From: Agromyces allii
Lineage (GTDB): Bacteria > Actinomycetota > Actinomycetes > Actinomycetales > Microbacteriaceae
Assembly (NCBI RefSeq): GCF_009749385.1
Contig: NZ_WBIN01000005.1
Coordinates: 110,648-174,647, forward strand
Direction: 5' to 3'
DNA: 64,000 nucleotides
Part shown: one piece after another, positions 16,748 to 25,599 of the stretch
How positions within the stretch are numbered: position 1 is the first letter of the stretch
Layout: each line of letters starts with the position of its first letter
The notes under the pieces: model-generated
What the model was told of the DNA's origin: nothing
Seen by the model: only the letters and a program-made list of their open reading frames with translations
Database searches by the model: none
Translations under genes and position numbers: made by a program

Positions 16748-18037
16748 TCAGCGCTGTGCGGCCTCGAGGCGCTCGAGGTGCGCCACGACCGAGGCCCGGC
16801 GCGGGGAGCGCGGAGGCAGCACGCCCAGGAGCGCCCGCCAGACGTCGGCGTCCTGGCGGTTCTCGTCGCGGTCGGCGTAGGTGGCGAGCACGTCGGCCGC
16901 GGCATCCGACAGCATGGACTCGCGCAGGCGACCGGCGAGCTCGTCGCGGATCTCGACGATCCCGGGCGCCGTCGAGGCGGGCAGCACCGGCCCGGCGTAG
17001 CGTTCGGCGGCGCGGCGCAGCGACCCGCGCGCGAGCAGGTTCGCGACGGCGGTGGCGTCGAGGTCGACCTCACGGGCGAGGCGGTATGGCCGGGACTCGA
17101 GCTGCGGTTCGCCGGCGGACTCGAGCACGCGGCGGAGGCGCACGAGTTCGGCGCGCACCGTGACGGGCGACACGTCGCGCTCCGACAGCAGCGTGGCGAG
17201 GCGCTCGGCGCCGAGCCCGCGCGGATGCCACGCCAGCAGCGTGAGGATCTCGGCGTGACGCGGGCTGAGCTCGGTCGACCCGAGCCGGGGACGTCGCTCG
17301 CCGAGCACCGTGAGGGCGGTCGGGGTCGTCTTCGGCGCGGCGACCGCGCGCACGCGGGAACGGCGGATCGTCGCCTTGACGCTCGACTCGAGCCGGGCGA
17401 TGCGCAGCTCGGCCTCGACCGCGGCGACCGTCGCCGACACGAGCGAGAGCGTGTGGGGCGCGACCGCGAGATCGGTGCCCGTGATGTCGATGACGCCGAG
17501 CAACTCGCCGGTCGCCGGGTCGTGCACGGGGGCTGCGGTGCAGCTCCAGGGGTGCACGATGCGGTTGTAGTGCTCGGCCCCGCGGATCTGCACGGCCCGA
17601 TCGAGCGCGAGGGCGGTGCCCGGGGCGCTCGTGCCGACGCTCGCCTCCGACCAGTCGGCGCCGGCGACGAAGAGCATGTCCTCGGCCCGACGGCGAAGGC
17701 CGGCGTCGCCCTCGACCCAGAGCAGGCGCCCGTGGGCGTCGCCGATCGCCACGACGAGGCCCGACTCGTCGGCGCCCTCGACGAGCAGGCGACGGATGAC
17801 GGGCATGACCGGTGCGAGCGCGTGTGCCGCGCGGTAGTCGCGGAACGCACCCTCGTCGAGGTCGATGCGCGGCAGCGCCCGGTCGGGATCGATGGCCCCG
17901 CGGATCGCGCGCTCCCACGACTCGCGCACGACGGGCCGCAGCACGGGCGACACGGAGCCCGCCGCGATCGCGTCTTCCTGCAGATGCAGCAGCCGATCGC
18001 GCAGCATCGAACTCTGCGGGTACTGCGGCACGGGCAT
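16748..18037 (-). CDS. GAF-domain transcriptional regulator (AcoR-like, without AAA+ domain)
   Basis: A 429-aa regulator. The N-terminal VLRPVVRESWERAI segment and a GAF sensor domain (about 70-215, with SEASVGTSAPGTALAL and HPWSCTAAPVHDPATGELLGVIDITG) match AcoR/SfnR-type acetoin and alcohol regulators. The middle AAA+ domain of sigma-54 activators is missing; instead a winged-helix region (LSPRHAEILTLLAWHPRGL) follows, the usual actinobacterial form. The ATG at 18037 has CGGAG five bases upstream; an in-frame TTG at 18058 is a weaker option. It lies directly upstream of the aldehyde dehydrogenase operon and probably controls it. Confidence 0.82.
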   Translation of the reverse strand: MPVPQYPQSSMLRDRLLHLQEDAIAAGSVSPVLRPVVRESWERAIRGAIDPDRALPRIDLDEGAFRDYRAAHALAPVMPVIRRLLVEGADESGLVVAIGDAHGRLLWVEGDAGLRRRAEDMLFVAGADWSEASVGTSAPGTALALDRAVQIRGAEHYNRIVHPWSCTAAPVHDPATGELLGVIDITGTDLAVAPHTLSLVSATVAAVEAELRIARLESSVKATIRRSRVRAVAAPKTTPTALTVLGERRPRLGSTELSPRHAEILTLLAWHPRGLGAERLATLLSERDVSPVTVRAELVRLRRVLESAGEPQLESRPYRLAREVDLDATAVANLLARGSLRRAAERYAGPVLPASTAPGIVEIRDELAGRLRESMLSDAAADVLATYADRDENRQDADVWRALLGVLPPRSPRRASVVAHLERLEAAQR

Positions 18038-18127
18038 GCCGACTCCGATCGCCGTCAATCAGGATGCGGCAATCCTACGTCGCGGTGCCCTGGAGCGGCA
18101 GTGGCAGGGTCGTCGTCGCCCGGGCCG

Positions 18128-19327
18128 TCAGCGTCCGGGCCCGGAGATCGCGCGCCGGTCGGCCGCGACGAGGTCGAGCAGCTCCCGCTCGTCGGCGAGG
18201 CGTCGGGCATCGGCCCGGCCGGTGACGATGGCCTGTCGCGTGAACGCCAGGCGCGTGGCATCCGCGATGAACGCCTTGACCTGGGACGTGCGAGGCGGGG
18301 TCTGCGACCGCGCCCAGGCGAGCGCGGCGCTGCGACCCGCGGGCGAGGCGAGCCCCTCGACCTCGTCGGGATTGAACCAGCCGGCGGCGGCGTACTCGAG
18401 CAGCCGGTCGCGCGTGATGCGGCGCTCCTGACGGCGCAGCAGCACCGTGAGCACGATGGCCGCGACGAAGATGGGCACCTGCACGAGCAGGTAGAGCGCG
18501 ACCGCGTCGGAGGCGAACGTGAGCGACCCGTTCCAGAGCGCGTGCAGCGCGATCGCGCAGGCCAGCCCGCCGAGGAACCAGATCAGGATGCCGGGGCCGC
18601 GCGTGCGTCGCGCCCCCAGACCGATCGCGAGGCCCGTGCACGCCGTGAAGAGCACATGGGCGAACGGGGAGAACAGTCCGCGCACGACGAAGGTCGCGCC
18701 GAGCGCCGCGCCGCCGCCCTCGATGAGCGCCGACCCGAAGTAGAGGATGTTCTCGGTGAACGCGAACCCTGCTGCGACGGTCGCGGCGTAGACGAGCCCG
18801 TCGACCGGGCCGTCGAAGTGGCTGCGCGAGAACGTGAAGAGCAGCAGCACGCCGAGGCCCTTCGCGACCTCCTCCACGAGCGGCGCCTGCACGACCGCCT
18901 GCATCGCCTCGTCGGGCCCGGTCGAGAGCGCGAAGGCCATGGCGAGCTGCACGCCCGTGTCGACGAGGAGGGCGATCGCGACCGACACCGCCGCACCCCA
19001 CAGGAACGCGAACCAGAGCGCCCAGCGCGGCTCGGGCTCCCAGCGGTCGATCCAGCGCACGGCGAGCAGCACGATCGTGAGGGGCACGAGCGCGAGGAGG
19101 CTGCCGATCAGGAGCGTCGAGACCCCGAGCGCGACGGCGAAGTACGCGACGACCAGCAGACCGACGATCACCGCGACCGTGATGCCGATGGGCGCGAACA
19201 CGCCCGCCCCTCGGCGTAGCGGCACGACGACCGAGGCCGGCGGCGGAGGCGGCATGAACGCCTGCGGCGACGGCCCGGGGTTCACCGCCGGTCCGGATCG
19301 GTACTCGCCGGGAACGGGTCCGGTCAT
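18128..19327 (-). CDS. PrsW family intramembrane metalloprotease
   Basis: A 399-aa protein. A Pro-rich N-terminus precedes about nine transmembrane helices. The PrsW motifs are APLVEEVAKGLG (EE-K), AGFAFTENILYFG (FxxxEN) and PFAHVLFTACTGLAIG (His). PrsW in Bacillus cleaves anti-sigma factors; the actinobacterial target here is unknown. The C-terminal 100 residues are cytosolic and include a WFNPDEVEGLASPAGR segment typical of actinobacterial members. The ATG overlaps the stop of the oxidase gene upstream as ATGA. Confidence 0.88.
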   Translation of the reverse strand: MTGPVPGEYRSGPAVNPGPSPQAFMPPPPPASVVVPLRRGAGVFAPIGITVAVIVGLLVVAYFAVALGVSTLLIGSLLALVPLTIVLLAVRWIDRWEPEPRWALWFAFLWGAAVSVAIALLVDTGVQLAMAFALSTGPDEAMQAVVQAPLVEEVAKGLGVLLLFTFSRSHFDGPVDGLVYAATVAAGFAFTENILYFGSALIEGGGAALGATFVVRGLFSPFAHVLFTACTGLAIGLGARRTRGPGILIWFLGGLACAIALHALWNGSLTFASDAVALYLLVQVPIFVAAIVLTVLLRRQERRITRDRLLEYAAAGWFNPDEVEGLASPAGRSAALAWARSQTPPRTSQVKAFIADATRLAFTRQAIVTGRADARRLADERELLDLVAADRRAISGPGR

Positions 19328-20796
19328 CGGTTCTCCTCGGGCGTTCGGGGCTGTTCGGGCATTCGGGGCTCTTCTGGGGTTCTGGGCTGTTCGGGCATTC
19401 CGGTCTCCGCGAACATCACGCCCGGATTCAGGATGCCGGTCGGGTCGAAGAGCGCCTTGATCCCGCGCTGCAGGTCGTACTGGTCGTCGCCGAGCTCGTC
19501 GGCCAACCATCGGCGCTTGAGCACGCCGACGCCGTGCTCGCCCGTGAGCGTGCCGCCGAGCGCGACCGCCTCGCGGAACATCGCATCGGCCGCGGCCCAC
19601 ACGTGCTCGGGCGCCTCGCCCGGGTCGCCCTCGAACACGAAGTTCGGGTGCAGGTTGCCGTCGCCCGCGTGCGCGAGCGTCGGGATCTCGAGCCGGTGCT
19701 CGGCGCCGATGCGCTCGATCGCGCGGAACATCTCGGGCAGCCGCGAGCGCGGCACCGCCACGTCCTCGATGAGCACCTGCCCGCGCGCAGCGAGCGCGCC
19801 GTGCCACGCCCGACGGATCGCGACGAGCCGCTCGCCCGACGCGGCATCCGTCGACCGGCTCACGCGACCGCCGGCGGCGGCGAAGGTCTCGACGATCGAG
19901 TCGGCCTCGGCGACCGCGCCGGCCTGGTCGGTCTGCGCGAGCAGGAACGCCTCGCCCGTGGCGAGCGTCGCGAGCGGGGTGCCGGCGAGGGCGTCGGATC
20001 CGAGGTGGGCGGCCACGCGCGCGATGCCCGCGGCATCCATGAGTTCGAGCATCGCGGGCCGCACGCGCGAGGCGGTGACGGCAGCGGATGCCGCGGCGGC
20101 CGCCTCGACGTCGGGGAACGCCGCCGCGATCGTGACGACCTCGCCCGACGGCAGCGGCCGCAGGCGCACGGTGGCCTCGACGATGATGCCGAGCGTGCCC
20201 TCCGAGCCGGTCATCAGCGCCGTCAGGTCGTACCCCGTGACCCCCTTGACCGTGCGGTGGCCCGTGCGCAGCAGGCGCCCGTCGGCGAGCACCACGGCGA
20301 GCGCGAGCACCGACTCGCGCGTGACGCCGTACTTGGCGCAGAGCAGGCCCCCGGCGTTCGTGGCGATGTTGCCGCCGATCGACGAGATCGCACGGCTCGC
20401 GGGGTCGGGCGCGTACCAGAGGCCGAGCGGCGCGACCGCGTCGGCGAGATCGCCGTTCAGCACGCCCGCCTCGACGACCGCGAGCTCGTCGGCCTCGGAG
20501 ATCTCGAGGATGCGGTTCAGACCAGAGAGGTCGAGCACGAGGCAACCGGCGCTCGCGATGGCGCCGCCCGCGAGCCCGGTGCCGGCGCCGCGCACGACGA
20601 CGGGCGTCGACGTCTCGTGGGCGATGCGCATGACCGCCTGCACCTCGTCGACGGATGCCGCGTGCACGACCGCGAGCGGGCGGTGCGCGCCGCGCCAGCC
20701 CGACCGGTCTTCGCGCACGGCCTCGAGCTCGGCGGGCGCCGTCGAGACGCGCGCGCCGAGTGCGGCCGCGAGTCGGGAGAGCACATCGGATGGCAT
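19324..20796 (-). CDS. FAD-linked oxidase (GlcD/D-lactate dehydrogenase type)
   Basis: About 490 aa. The N-terminal FAD-binding PCMH domain (about 30-210) contains [14 protein letters not shown] and [13 protein letters not shown]. The C-terminal FAD-oxidase domain contains [15 protein letters not shown] and [12 protein letters not shown], the active-site signatures of glycolate and D-lactate dehydrogenases. The ATG at 20796 lies seven bases after TAGGCT on the minus strand, so it is likely leaderless. The last 24 residues are a duplicated Pro/Glu/Arg-rich 12-mer not seen in the family. It is coupled to prsW by a four-base overlap. Confidence 0.9.
   Translation of the reverse strand: MPSDVLSRLAAALGARVSTAPAELEAVREDRSGWRGAHRPLAVVHAASVDEVQAVMRIAHETSTPVVVRGAGTGLAGGAIASAGCLVLDLSGLNRILEISEADELAVVEAGVLNGDLADAVAPLGLWYAPDPASRAISSIGGNIATNAGGLLCAKYGVTRESVLALAVVLADGRLLRTGHRTVKGVTGYDLTALMTGSEGTLGIIVEATVRLRPLPSGEVVTIAAAFPDVEAAAAASAAVTASRVRPAMLELMDAAGIARVAAHLGSDALAGTPLATLATGEAFLLAQTDQAGAVAEADSIVETFAAAGGRVSRSTDAASGERLVAIRRAWHGALAARGQVLIEDVAVPRSRLPEMFRAIERIGAEHRLEIPTLAHAGDGNLHPNFVFEGDPGEAPEHVWAAADAMFREAVALGGTLTGEHGVGVLKRRWLADELGDDQYDLQRGIKALFDPTGILNPGVMFAETGMPEQPRTPEEPRMPEQPRTPEENR
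19327..19398 (-). repeat. Two-copy 36-bp tandem repeat at the 3' end of the FAD oxidase gene
   Basis: The protein tail reads [12 protein letters not shown] then [12 protein letters not shown]. The repeat ends directly before the stop and overlaps the prsW start codon region. Confidence 0.75.
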
Positions 20797-20803
20797 GCGG
20801 CCC

Positions 20804-20809
20804 AGCCTA
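20804..20809 (-). promoter_or_regulatory. -10 box TAGGCT of leaderless FAD oxidase gene
   Basis: TAGGCT on the minus strand, seven bases upstream of the ATG at 20796. Confidence 0.45.
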
Positions 20810-20873
20810 TTGGCCCGGCGCTGATGTCCGATTCCCGCTGATCGATGTCGGTGGCGCATGCGAGGGTGGTGTC

Positions 20874-22511
20874 ATGCCCAGCCCGACCACCGCACGACGC
20901 GTGCTCAGCGACACGACCGTCGACGACCCCGTGTTCGCCGAGCGCTACCGCGCCATGCAGGCGCGCGACGCCCGCTTCGACGGGCAGTTCATCACGGGCG
21001 TGCACTCGACGGGCATCTACTGCCGCCCGAGCTGCCCGGCGGTCTCCCCCAAGCCGTCGAATGTGACCTTCTACCTCACTGCGGCCGCCGCGCACGAGGC
21101 CGGGCTGCGCGCGTGCAAGCGCTGCCTGCCCGACGCCGTGCCGGGCTCCCCCGAGTGGAACCTGCGCGACGACCTCGCAGCACGCGCCATGCGCCTCATC
21201 GCCGACGGCGTCGTCGAGCGCGAGGGCGTTCCCGGGCTCGCCGCACGTCTCGGCTACACGCCGCGTCACCTCACGCGCGTGCTCACCGCCGAGCTCGGGG
21301 CCGGGCCGCTCGCGCTCGCACGTGCGCACCGGGCGCAGACCGCCCGGGCACTGCTGACCTCGACGGCCCTTCCCGTGGCGGATGTCGCGTTCGCCTCGGG
21401 CTTCGGCAGCATCCGCCAGTTCAACGACACGATCCGCGAGGTCTACGAGCGCAGTCCGCTCGAGGTCCGCGCGGCCGCCCGCGTGCACGAGCGGGTGGGC
21501 GGCCTCTCGACCGGAGCATCCGCCAGTCCGTCGTCGGGGCTTGGCGGGGCGCCGGTCGACCTGGTCACCGTACGTTCGTCGGGCGTCGCGCTCGAGACCA
21601 CGACCGATGCGGCAGCCGACCCCGGCGCGGGCGTCGTTCGCCTGAGGTTGCCGGCCCGCGCGCCGTTCGACGCGGCGGGCGTCTTCGGTTGGCTCGCCGC
21701 GCGCACGGTCGCGGGCGTCGAGTCGTCGACGGTGTCCGCCGATGGCTCGCCGCGGTTCCGCCGCACGCTTCGGCTACCGGGCGGCCCCGCGCTCGTGGCC
21801 TTCGCCCCCGGCGGCGACGCGCACTCCCCCAGCATCGAGATCGAGGCGCGCCTCACCGGACTCGGCGACCTCCCACCGCTCGTGGCACGCGTGCGCCGCC
21901 TCTTCGACCTCGACGCCGACGCGCTCGCGATCGACGCCGCGCTCGCCGCCGAGCCCGCGTTCGCGGCATCCGTCGCCGCCGTGCCCGGCATCCGCGTTCC
22001 CGGATGCCTCGACCCGCACGAACTCGTGTTCCGCGCCCTCATCGGGCAGCAGATCTCGGTGGCTGCGGCGCGCACGGCGCTCAGCCGCCTGGCGGCCGAG
22101 CTCGGCGAGCACGTCGCCGGCGACGAGGAGCTGAACGCGCTCTTCCCGACCGCGGCGGCCATCGCCGAGCACGGTGCCGAGGTGCTGCGGGGGCCGGCCG
22201 CCCGCATCCGCACGATCGTCGACGTCGCCGCCCGTCTCGCCGACGGAGACCTCGTCGTCTCATCCGACCGCGAGCGGCACGACCTCGAGGCGCGGCTGCT
22301 CGAGATCCCCGGCATCGGTCCGTGGACCGCCGGCTACGTCGCCATGCGCGTCACCGGGGCGCCCGACGTGCTGCTCACGGGCGATCTCGCCCTGCGCAAC
22401 GGCGCTGCGAACCTCGGACTCCCTAGCGAACCGCGCGATCTCGCCGCATACGGGGCCCGCTGGGCCCCTTGGCGCAGCTACGCGTCGATGCACCTCTGGC
22501 GCTCAGCCTGA
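20874..22511 (+). CDS. Ada/AlkA fusion: methylphosphotriester sensor plus 3-methyladenine DNA glycosylase
   Basis: A 545-aa alkylation-repair protein. The N-terminal Ada zinc domain has [10 protein letters not shown] and ACKRCLPD (four cysteines, about 42-80; one of them accepts the methyl group). An AraC-type helix-turn-helix follows (about 95-195). The AlkA N-terminal domain comes next, then the HhH glycosylase ([18 protein letters not shown], about 475) with catalytic Asp in [11 protein letters not shown]. It excises alkylated bases and probably activates its own transcription once methylated. GAGGG upstream supports the ATG. Confidence 0.93.
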   Translation: MPSPTTARRVLSDTTVDDPVFAERYRAMQARDARFDGQFITGVHSTGIYCRPSCPAVSPKPSNVTFYLTAAAAHEAGLRACKRCLPDAVPGSPEWNLRDDLAARAMRLIADGVVEREGVPGLAARLGYTPRHLTRVLTAELGAGPLALARAHRAQTARALLTSTALPVADVAFASGFGSIRQFNDTIREVYERSPLEVRAAARVHERVGGLSTGASASPSSGLGGAPVDLVTVRSSGVALETTTDAAADPGAGVVRLRLPARAPFDAAGVFGWLAARTVAGVESSTVSADGSPRFRRTLRLPGGPALVAFAPGGDAHSPSIEIEARLTGLGDLPPLVARVRRLFDLDADALAIDAALAAEPAFAASVAAVPGIRVPGCLDPHELVFRALIGQQISVAAARTALSRLAAELGEHVAGDEELNALFPTAAAIAEHGAEVLRGPAARIRTIVDVAARLADGDLVVSSDRERHDLEARLLEIPGIGPWTAGYVAMRVTGAPDVLLTGDLALRNGAANLGLPSEPRDLAAYGARWAPWRSYASMHLWRSA

Positions 22512-22531
22512 CCTCGGCGGCGCGCCAGAGG

Positions 22532-22547
22532 TAAAGATCCGATGTCT
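22532..22547 (+). promoter_or_regulatory. Putative GntR operator upstream of its own gene
   Basis: TAAAGATCCGATGTCT differs by one base from TAAACATCCGATGTCT at 28454-28469 in the promoter of the operon this regulator should control. It lies about 40-54 bp upstream of the ATG, just upstream of the -10 box. Confidence 0.6.
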
Positions 22548-22573
22548 GCACGGATTTCTGGGCGGCCCCGCGT

Positions 22574-22579
22574 TACGAT
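22574..22579 (+). promoter_or_regulatory. -10 box TACGAT of leaderless GntR gene
   Basis: TACGAT with six bases to the ATG at 22586; no ribosome-binding site precedes the ATG. Confidence 0.55.
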
Positions 22580-22585
22580 GCACGA

Positions 22586-23257
22586 ATGGCGGTCACCGAC
22601 GAAGCGATCCTGAAGATCAAGGAGATGATCCTCACCGGCGAGCTCGCTCCCGGAGATCGACTCCCACCCGAGAAGGAGCTGAGCGATCGACTCGGGCTCT
22701 CCCGCTCCTCGCTCCGCGAGGCGGTCAAGGCGCTCGAGGTGATCCGCGTGCTCGATGTGCGCCGCGGCGACGGCACCTACGTGACGAGTCTCGAACCGCG
22801 CCTGCTCCTCGAGGCGATGTCGTTCGTGATCGACCTGCACGACGACCAGTCGGTGCTCGAGATCTTCGCGGTGCGCCGCATCCTCGAGCCCGCGGCGGCA
22901 TCGCTCGCCGCCCGCAACGCCGACGCCGAGACGATCGAGCGCCTGCGCACGGTCGTGACGAGCGTCGACGAGGCGACCGACGTCGAGGGCCTCGTGACGC
23001 ACGACCTCGAGTTCCACCGCGGCATCGCCGAGGCCACCGGCAACGCCTACCTGGCGAGCCTGATCGATTCCCTCTCGGGGCACACGGTGCGCGCCCGCGT
23101 CTGGCGCGGCATCACCGAGGAGAGCGCCGTCGACCGCACACTCCACGAGCACCACGCGATCCTCGATGCGATCGCCGCCGGCGACGCAGACCTTGCACAG
23201 GCGCTCACGGTCGTGCACGTCAGCGGCGTCGAGCAGTGGCTGCGCTCGGCACTCTGA
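22586..23257 (+). CDS. GntR/FadR family regulator of the sugar-acid locus
   Basis: A 223-aa protein. The N-terminal winged helix contains GELAPGDRLPPEKELSDRLG and SRSSLREAVKALE. The C-terminal FCD effector domain (about 85-220) contains RRILEPAAA, HDLEFHRGIAEATGN and EHHAILDAI, whose Asp and His residues usually bind a metal and a carboxylate ligand. It lies at the 3' end of the convergent ABC operon. A near-identical 16-bp element occurs before this gene and before the dehydratase/hydrolase pair, so it probably represses both and is relieved by a sugar acid. Confidence 0.9.
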   Translation: MAVTDEAILKIKEMILTGELAPGDRLPPEKELSDRLGLSRSSLREAVKALEVIRVLDVRRGDGTYVTSLEPRLLLEAMSFVIDLHDDQSVLEIFAVRRILEPAAASLAARNADAETIERLRTVVTSVDEATDVEGLVTHDLEFHRGIAEATGNAYLASLIDSLSGHTVRARVWRGITEESAVDRTLHEHHAILDAIAAGDADLAQALTVVHVSGVEQWLRSAL

Positions 23258-23449
23258 GCCCCGACGTCGACGACAGCCGCGGCTGAACGGCAGAACGGCG
23301 ACGCTCGGGGCTGCGGCGGCCCGCGGCATCCGCTCGCTCGGATCAGGACCGCGACGCCCCGCCCCGCCCGATGCCGCGCCGGGAACTCGACCGCCGGCAC
23401 GCCGAAGGGGGCGCCGACTCTCGTCGACGCCCCCTCGTTGAGAGCCGGC

Positions 23450-24433
23450 CTACTCGTAGAGCACGGCCTGGATCTCGTCGTCGTCGATGTTCGAGACGTC
23501 GTACCAGTAGAAGCCCGTGTCGATGGTCTTCGGCAGGTCCTTGCCGTCGATCGCCTCGACGGCCGCCTTCACGGTCTCGTAGCCGATGCCGACCGGGTTC
23601 TGTGTGATCGCGCCGATCATGAGCCCGTCGCGGATCGCGTCCATCTGCGCCTTGCCCGAGTCGAAGCCGACGACCGCGAGCGTCGCGGGGTCGATGCCGA
23701 GCTCCTTGACGGCCTGCACGACGCCGATCGCAGAACCCTCGTTCGAGCCGTAGATGCCCTTCAGGTCGGGGTTCGCGGCGATGATCGCCTTGGCGAGGTC
23801 GGCCGACTTGGCCTGGTCGCCGCCGCCGTACTGGATGTCGACGATCTCGATGTCGGGCTCGTTCTCCTCCATGTACTGCACGAAGCCGTCGCGGCGCTCC
23901 TGACCGGTGACCGAGGTCTGGTCGTGCACGACGAGTGCGACCTTGCCTTCGTGGTCGATCGCGTCGGCCATGTGCTTCGCGGCCTCGGCGGCGGCGGCGA
24001 GGTTGTCGGTCGCGGCGGTGGTCACGGGGATGTCGCTGTCGACGCCGGAGTCGAACGCGATGACCGGGATGTTGCCGTCCTTCGCCTGCTGGAGCAGCGG
24101 CCCGGCGGCCTGGCTGTCGAGTGCGGCGAAGCCGATCGCCGCGGGGCTCTTGTCGAGCGCCGTCTGCAGCATCTGGATCTGCTGGTCGACGTCGGCCTCG
24201 GTGTCGGGGCCCTCGAAGGTGATCTCGACGTCGAACTCCTCGGCCGCCTGCTCGGCGCCCGACTTCACGGCCTGCCAGAACTGGTGCTGGAATCCCTTCG
24301 AGACGAGGGCGATGTACGGCTTGTCGCCGCTTGCGCCATCGCCGCCCGACGAACCGCTGTCGGCGCAGCCCGCGAGAACCAGGGCTGCAGCGATGAGACC
24401 GGCGACGGTGCCGATCGTGCGCTTCTTGAACAT
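23450..24433 (-). CDS. Sugar ABC transporter substrate-binding lipoprotein (RbsB-like)
   Basis: A 327-aa lipoprotein. The signal has lipobox LVLAGC at about 18-23, followed by a Gly/Ser linker. The periplasmic-binding fold of the ribose/galactose class is visible (YIALVSKGFQHQFWQAVKSG, FDSGVDSDIPVTT, YGSNEGSAIGVVQAVKE, VVGFDSGKAQMDAI). AAGGAG sits before the ATG. It is the last gene of the minus-strand operon dehydratase-ATPase-permease-SBP, preceded by a 125-bp gap with a hairpin. The ligand is probably a deoxy-sugar or sugar acid, judged from the dehydratase. Confidence 0.92.
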   Translation of the reverse strand: MFKKRTIGTVAGLIAAALVLAGCADSGSSGGDGASGDKPYIALVSKGFQHQFWQAVKSGAEQAAEEFDVEITFEGPDTEADVDQQIQMLQTALDKSPAAIGFAALDSQAAGPLLQQAKDGNIPVIAFDSGVDSDIPVTTAATDNLAAAAEAAKHMADAIDHEGKVALVVHDQTSVTGQERRDGFVQYMEENEPDIEIVDIQYGGGDQAKSADLAKAIIAANPDLKGIYGSNEGSAIGVVQAVKELGIDPATLAVVGFDSGKAQMDAIRDGLMIGAITQNPVGIGYETVKAAVEAIDGKDLPKTIDTGFYWYDVSNIDDDEIQAVLYE

Positions 24434-24522
24434 GATCACTCCTTGGTGTTCGGATGTGTGTGGTGTGGTGGTGGTGCGGATGGTGCGGGGTGTGGTGGTG
24501 AGGGGTGGTGCGGTCTGTGCTC

Positions 24523-24549
24523 CCGTCGCCCGGATGTCTCGGGCGACGG
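24523..24549 (-). other. Hairpin between permease and binding-protein genes
   Basis: A perfect 9-bp stem (CCGTCGCCC with GGGCGACGG) and 9-base loop lies directly after the permease stop. The remaining gap to the SBP gene is low-complexity CACCAC-rich on the coding strand. It may be an attenuator or mRNA-stability element that sets different levels of permease and binding protein. Confidence 0.5.
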
Positions 24550-24558
24550 TCGTTTCGG

Positions 24559-25599
24559 TCAGGCGCGTCGGCGGCGCAGCATGTCGAGGTACACCGCGAC
24601 GAGGATCACCACGCCGACGGCGACGGACTGCCATTCCTGCGGCACCGAGATGATGCGCAGGCCGTTGGTGAGCACGGCCATGATGAGCGCGCCGATGACG
24701 GTGCCGACGATGGAGCCCTTGCCGCCCTGCAGCGACGTGCCGCCGATGACGACCGCGGCGATCGCCTCGAGTTCCAGGCCCATGCCGCCGGTGGGCTGCG
24801 CCGACGAGAGTCGCGAGGCACTGAGCACGCCGGCCAGGCCGACGAAGAGCCCGGCGAGCGTGTAGATGATGATCTTCCAGCGGCGGACGTTGACGCCCGA
24901 CAGCGCCGTCGCCGCCTCGTTCGAACCGATCGAGAACGTGTAGCGGCCGAGGATCGTCTTCGAGAGCAGCACGGCGGCGACCACGATCATCACGATGAAG
25001 ATCGCGACGCCGAGCGGGAACCGGATGCCGGGGATGATCGACAGGTTCATGATCGACTGGAAGTCGGGGTGGTCCTTGAAGTAGATCGGCTTGGTTCCCG
25101 AGATCACGAGCGAGAGGCCGGCCGCGATCAGCATCATGCCGAGCGTCGCGATGAACGGCGGGATGCCGAGCACCGAGATGTTCACGCCGTTGATGAGGCC
25201 GATGAGCCCGCCGAACAGGATCGTCGCCAGTACGCCGGCCCAGAGCGGCCACCCGAGGTAGGTGAGGAACACGCCCGCCATGACCCCCGAGAGCACCATG
25301 CCGGTGCCGATCGAGAGGTCGATGCCGCCCGTGATGATGACGAACGTCGTGCCGAGCGCGAGGATGCCCGTGACGGTCGCCGCCGTGAGGATCGAGACGA
25401 GGTTGTTCGTCGTGAAGAAGTGCGGGCTCGCGAGCGAGAAGACGAGCACGATCAGGATGAGGCTCGCGAACGCGAGGAGCTGCTGCAGGGAACCTCGGAT
25501 GCGCGCGAACCGAGGCGTCGCACCCTTGTCGATCGCGGCGAAGGCCGTCGTCGACGGATCCCGGTCGGGCTTCGGCGGGGTCACGGTGGGGCTGGTCAT
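24559..25599 (-). CDS. Sugar ABC transporter permease (RbsC-like)
   Basis: A 346-aa permease with about nine helices. It has the RbsC-class motifs TFVIITGGIDLSIGTGMVLS (about 87-106), TLGMMLIAAGLS and the EAA-like GSNEAATALSGVNVRRWK loop (about 225), then AVVIGGTSLQGGKG. The start overlaps the ATPase stop by four bases. One permease probably forms the homodimer channel. Confidence 0.93.
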   Translation of the reverse strand: MTSPTVTPPKPDRDPSTTAFAAIDKGATPRFARIRGSLQQLLAFASLILIVLVFSLASPHFFTTNNLVSILTAATVTGILALGTTFVIITGGIDLSIGTGMVLSGVMAGVFLTYLGWPLWAGVLATILFGGLIGLINGVNISVLGIPPFIATLGMMLIAAGLSLVISGTKPIYFKDHPDFQSIMNLSIIPGIRFPLGVAIFIVMIVVAAVLLSKTILGRYTFSIGSNEAATALSGVNVRRWKIIIYTLAGLFVGLAGVLSASRLSSAQPTGGMGLELEAIAAVVIGGTSLQGGKGSIVGTVIGALIMAVLTNGLRIISVPQEWQSVAVGVVILVAVYLDMLRRRRA

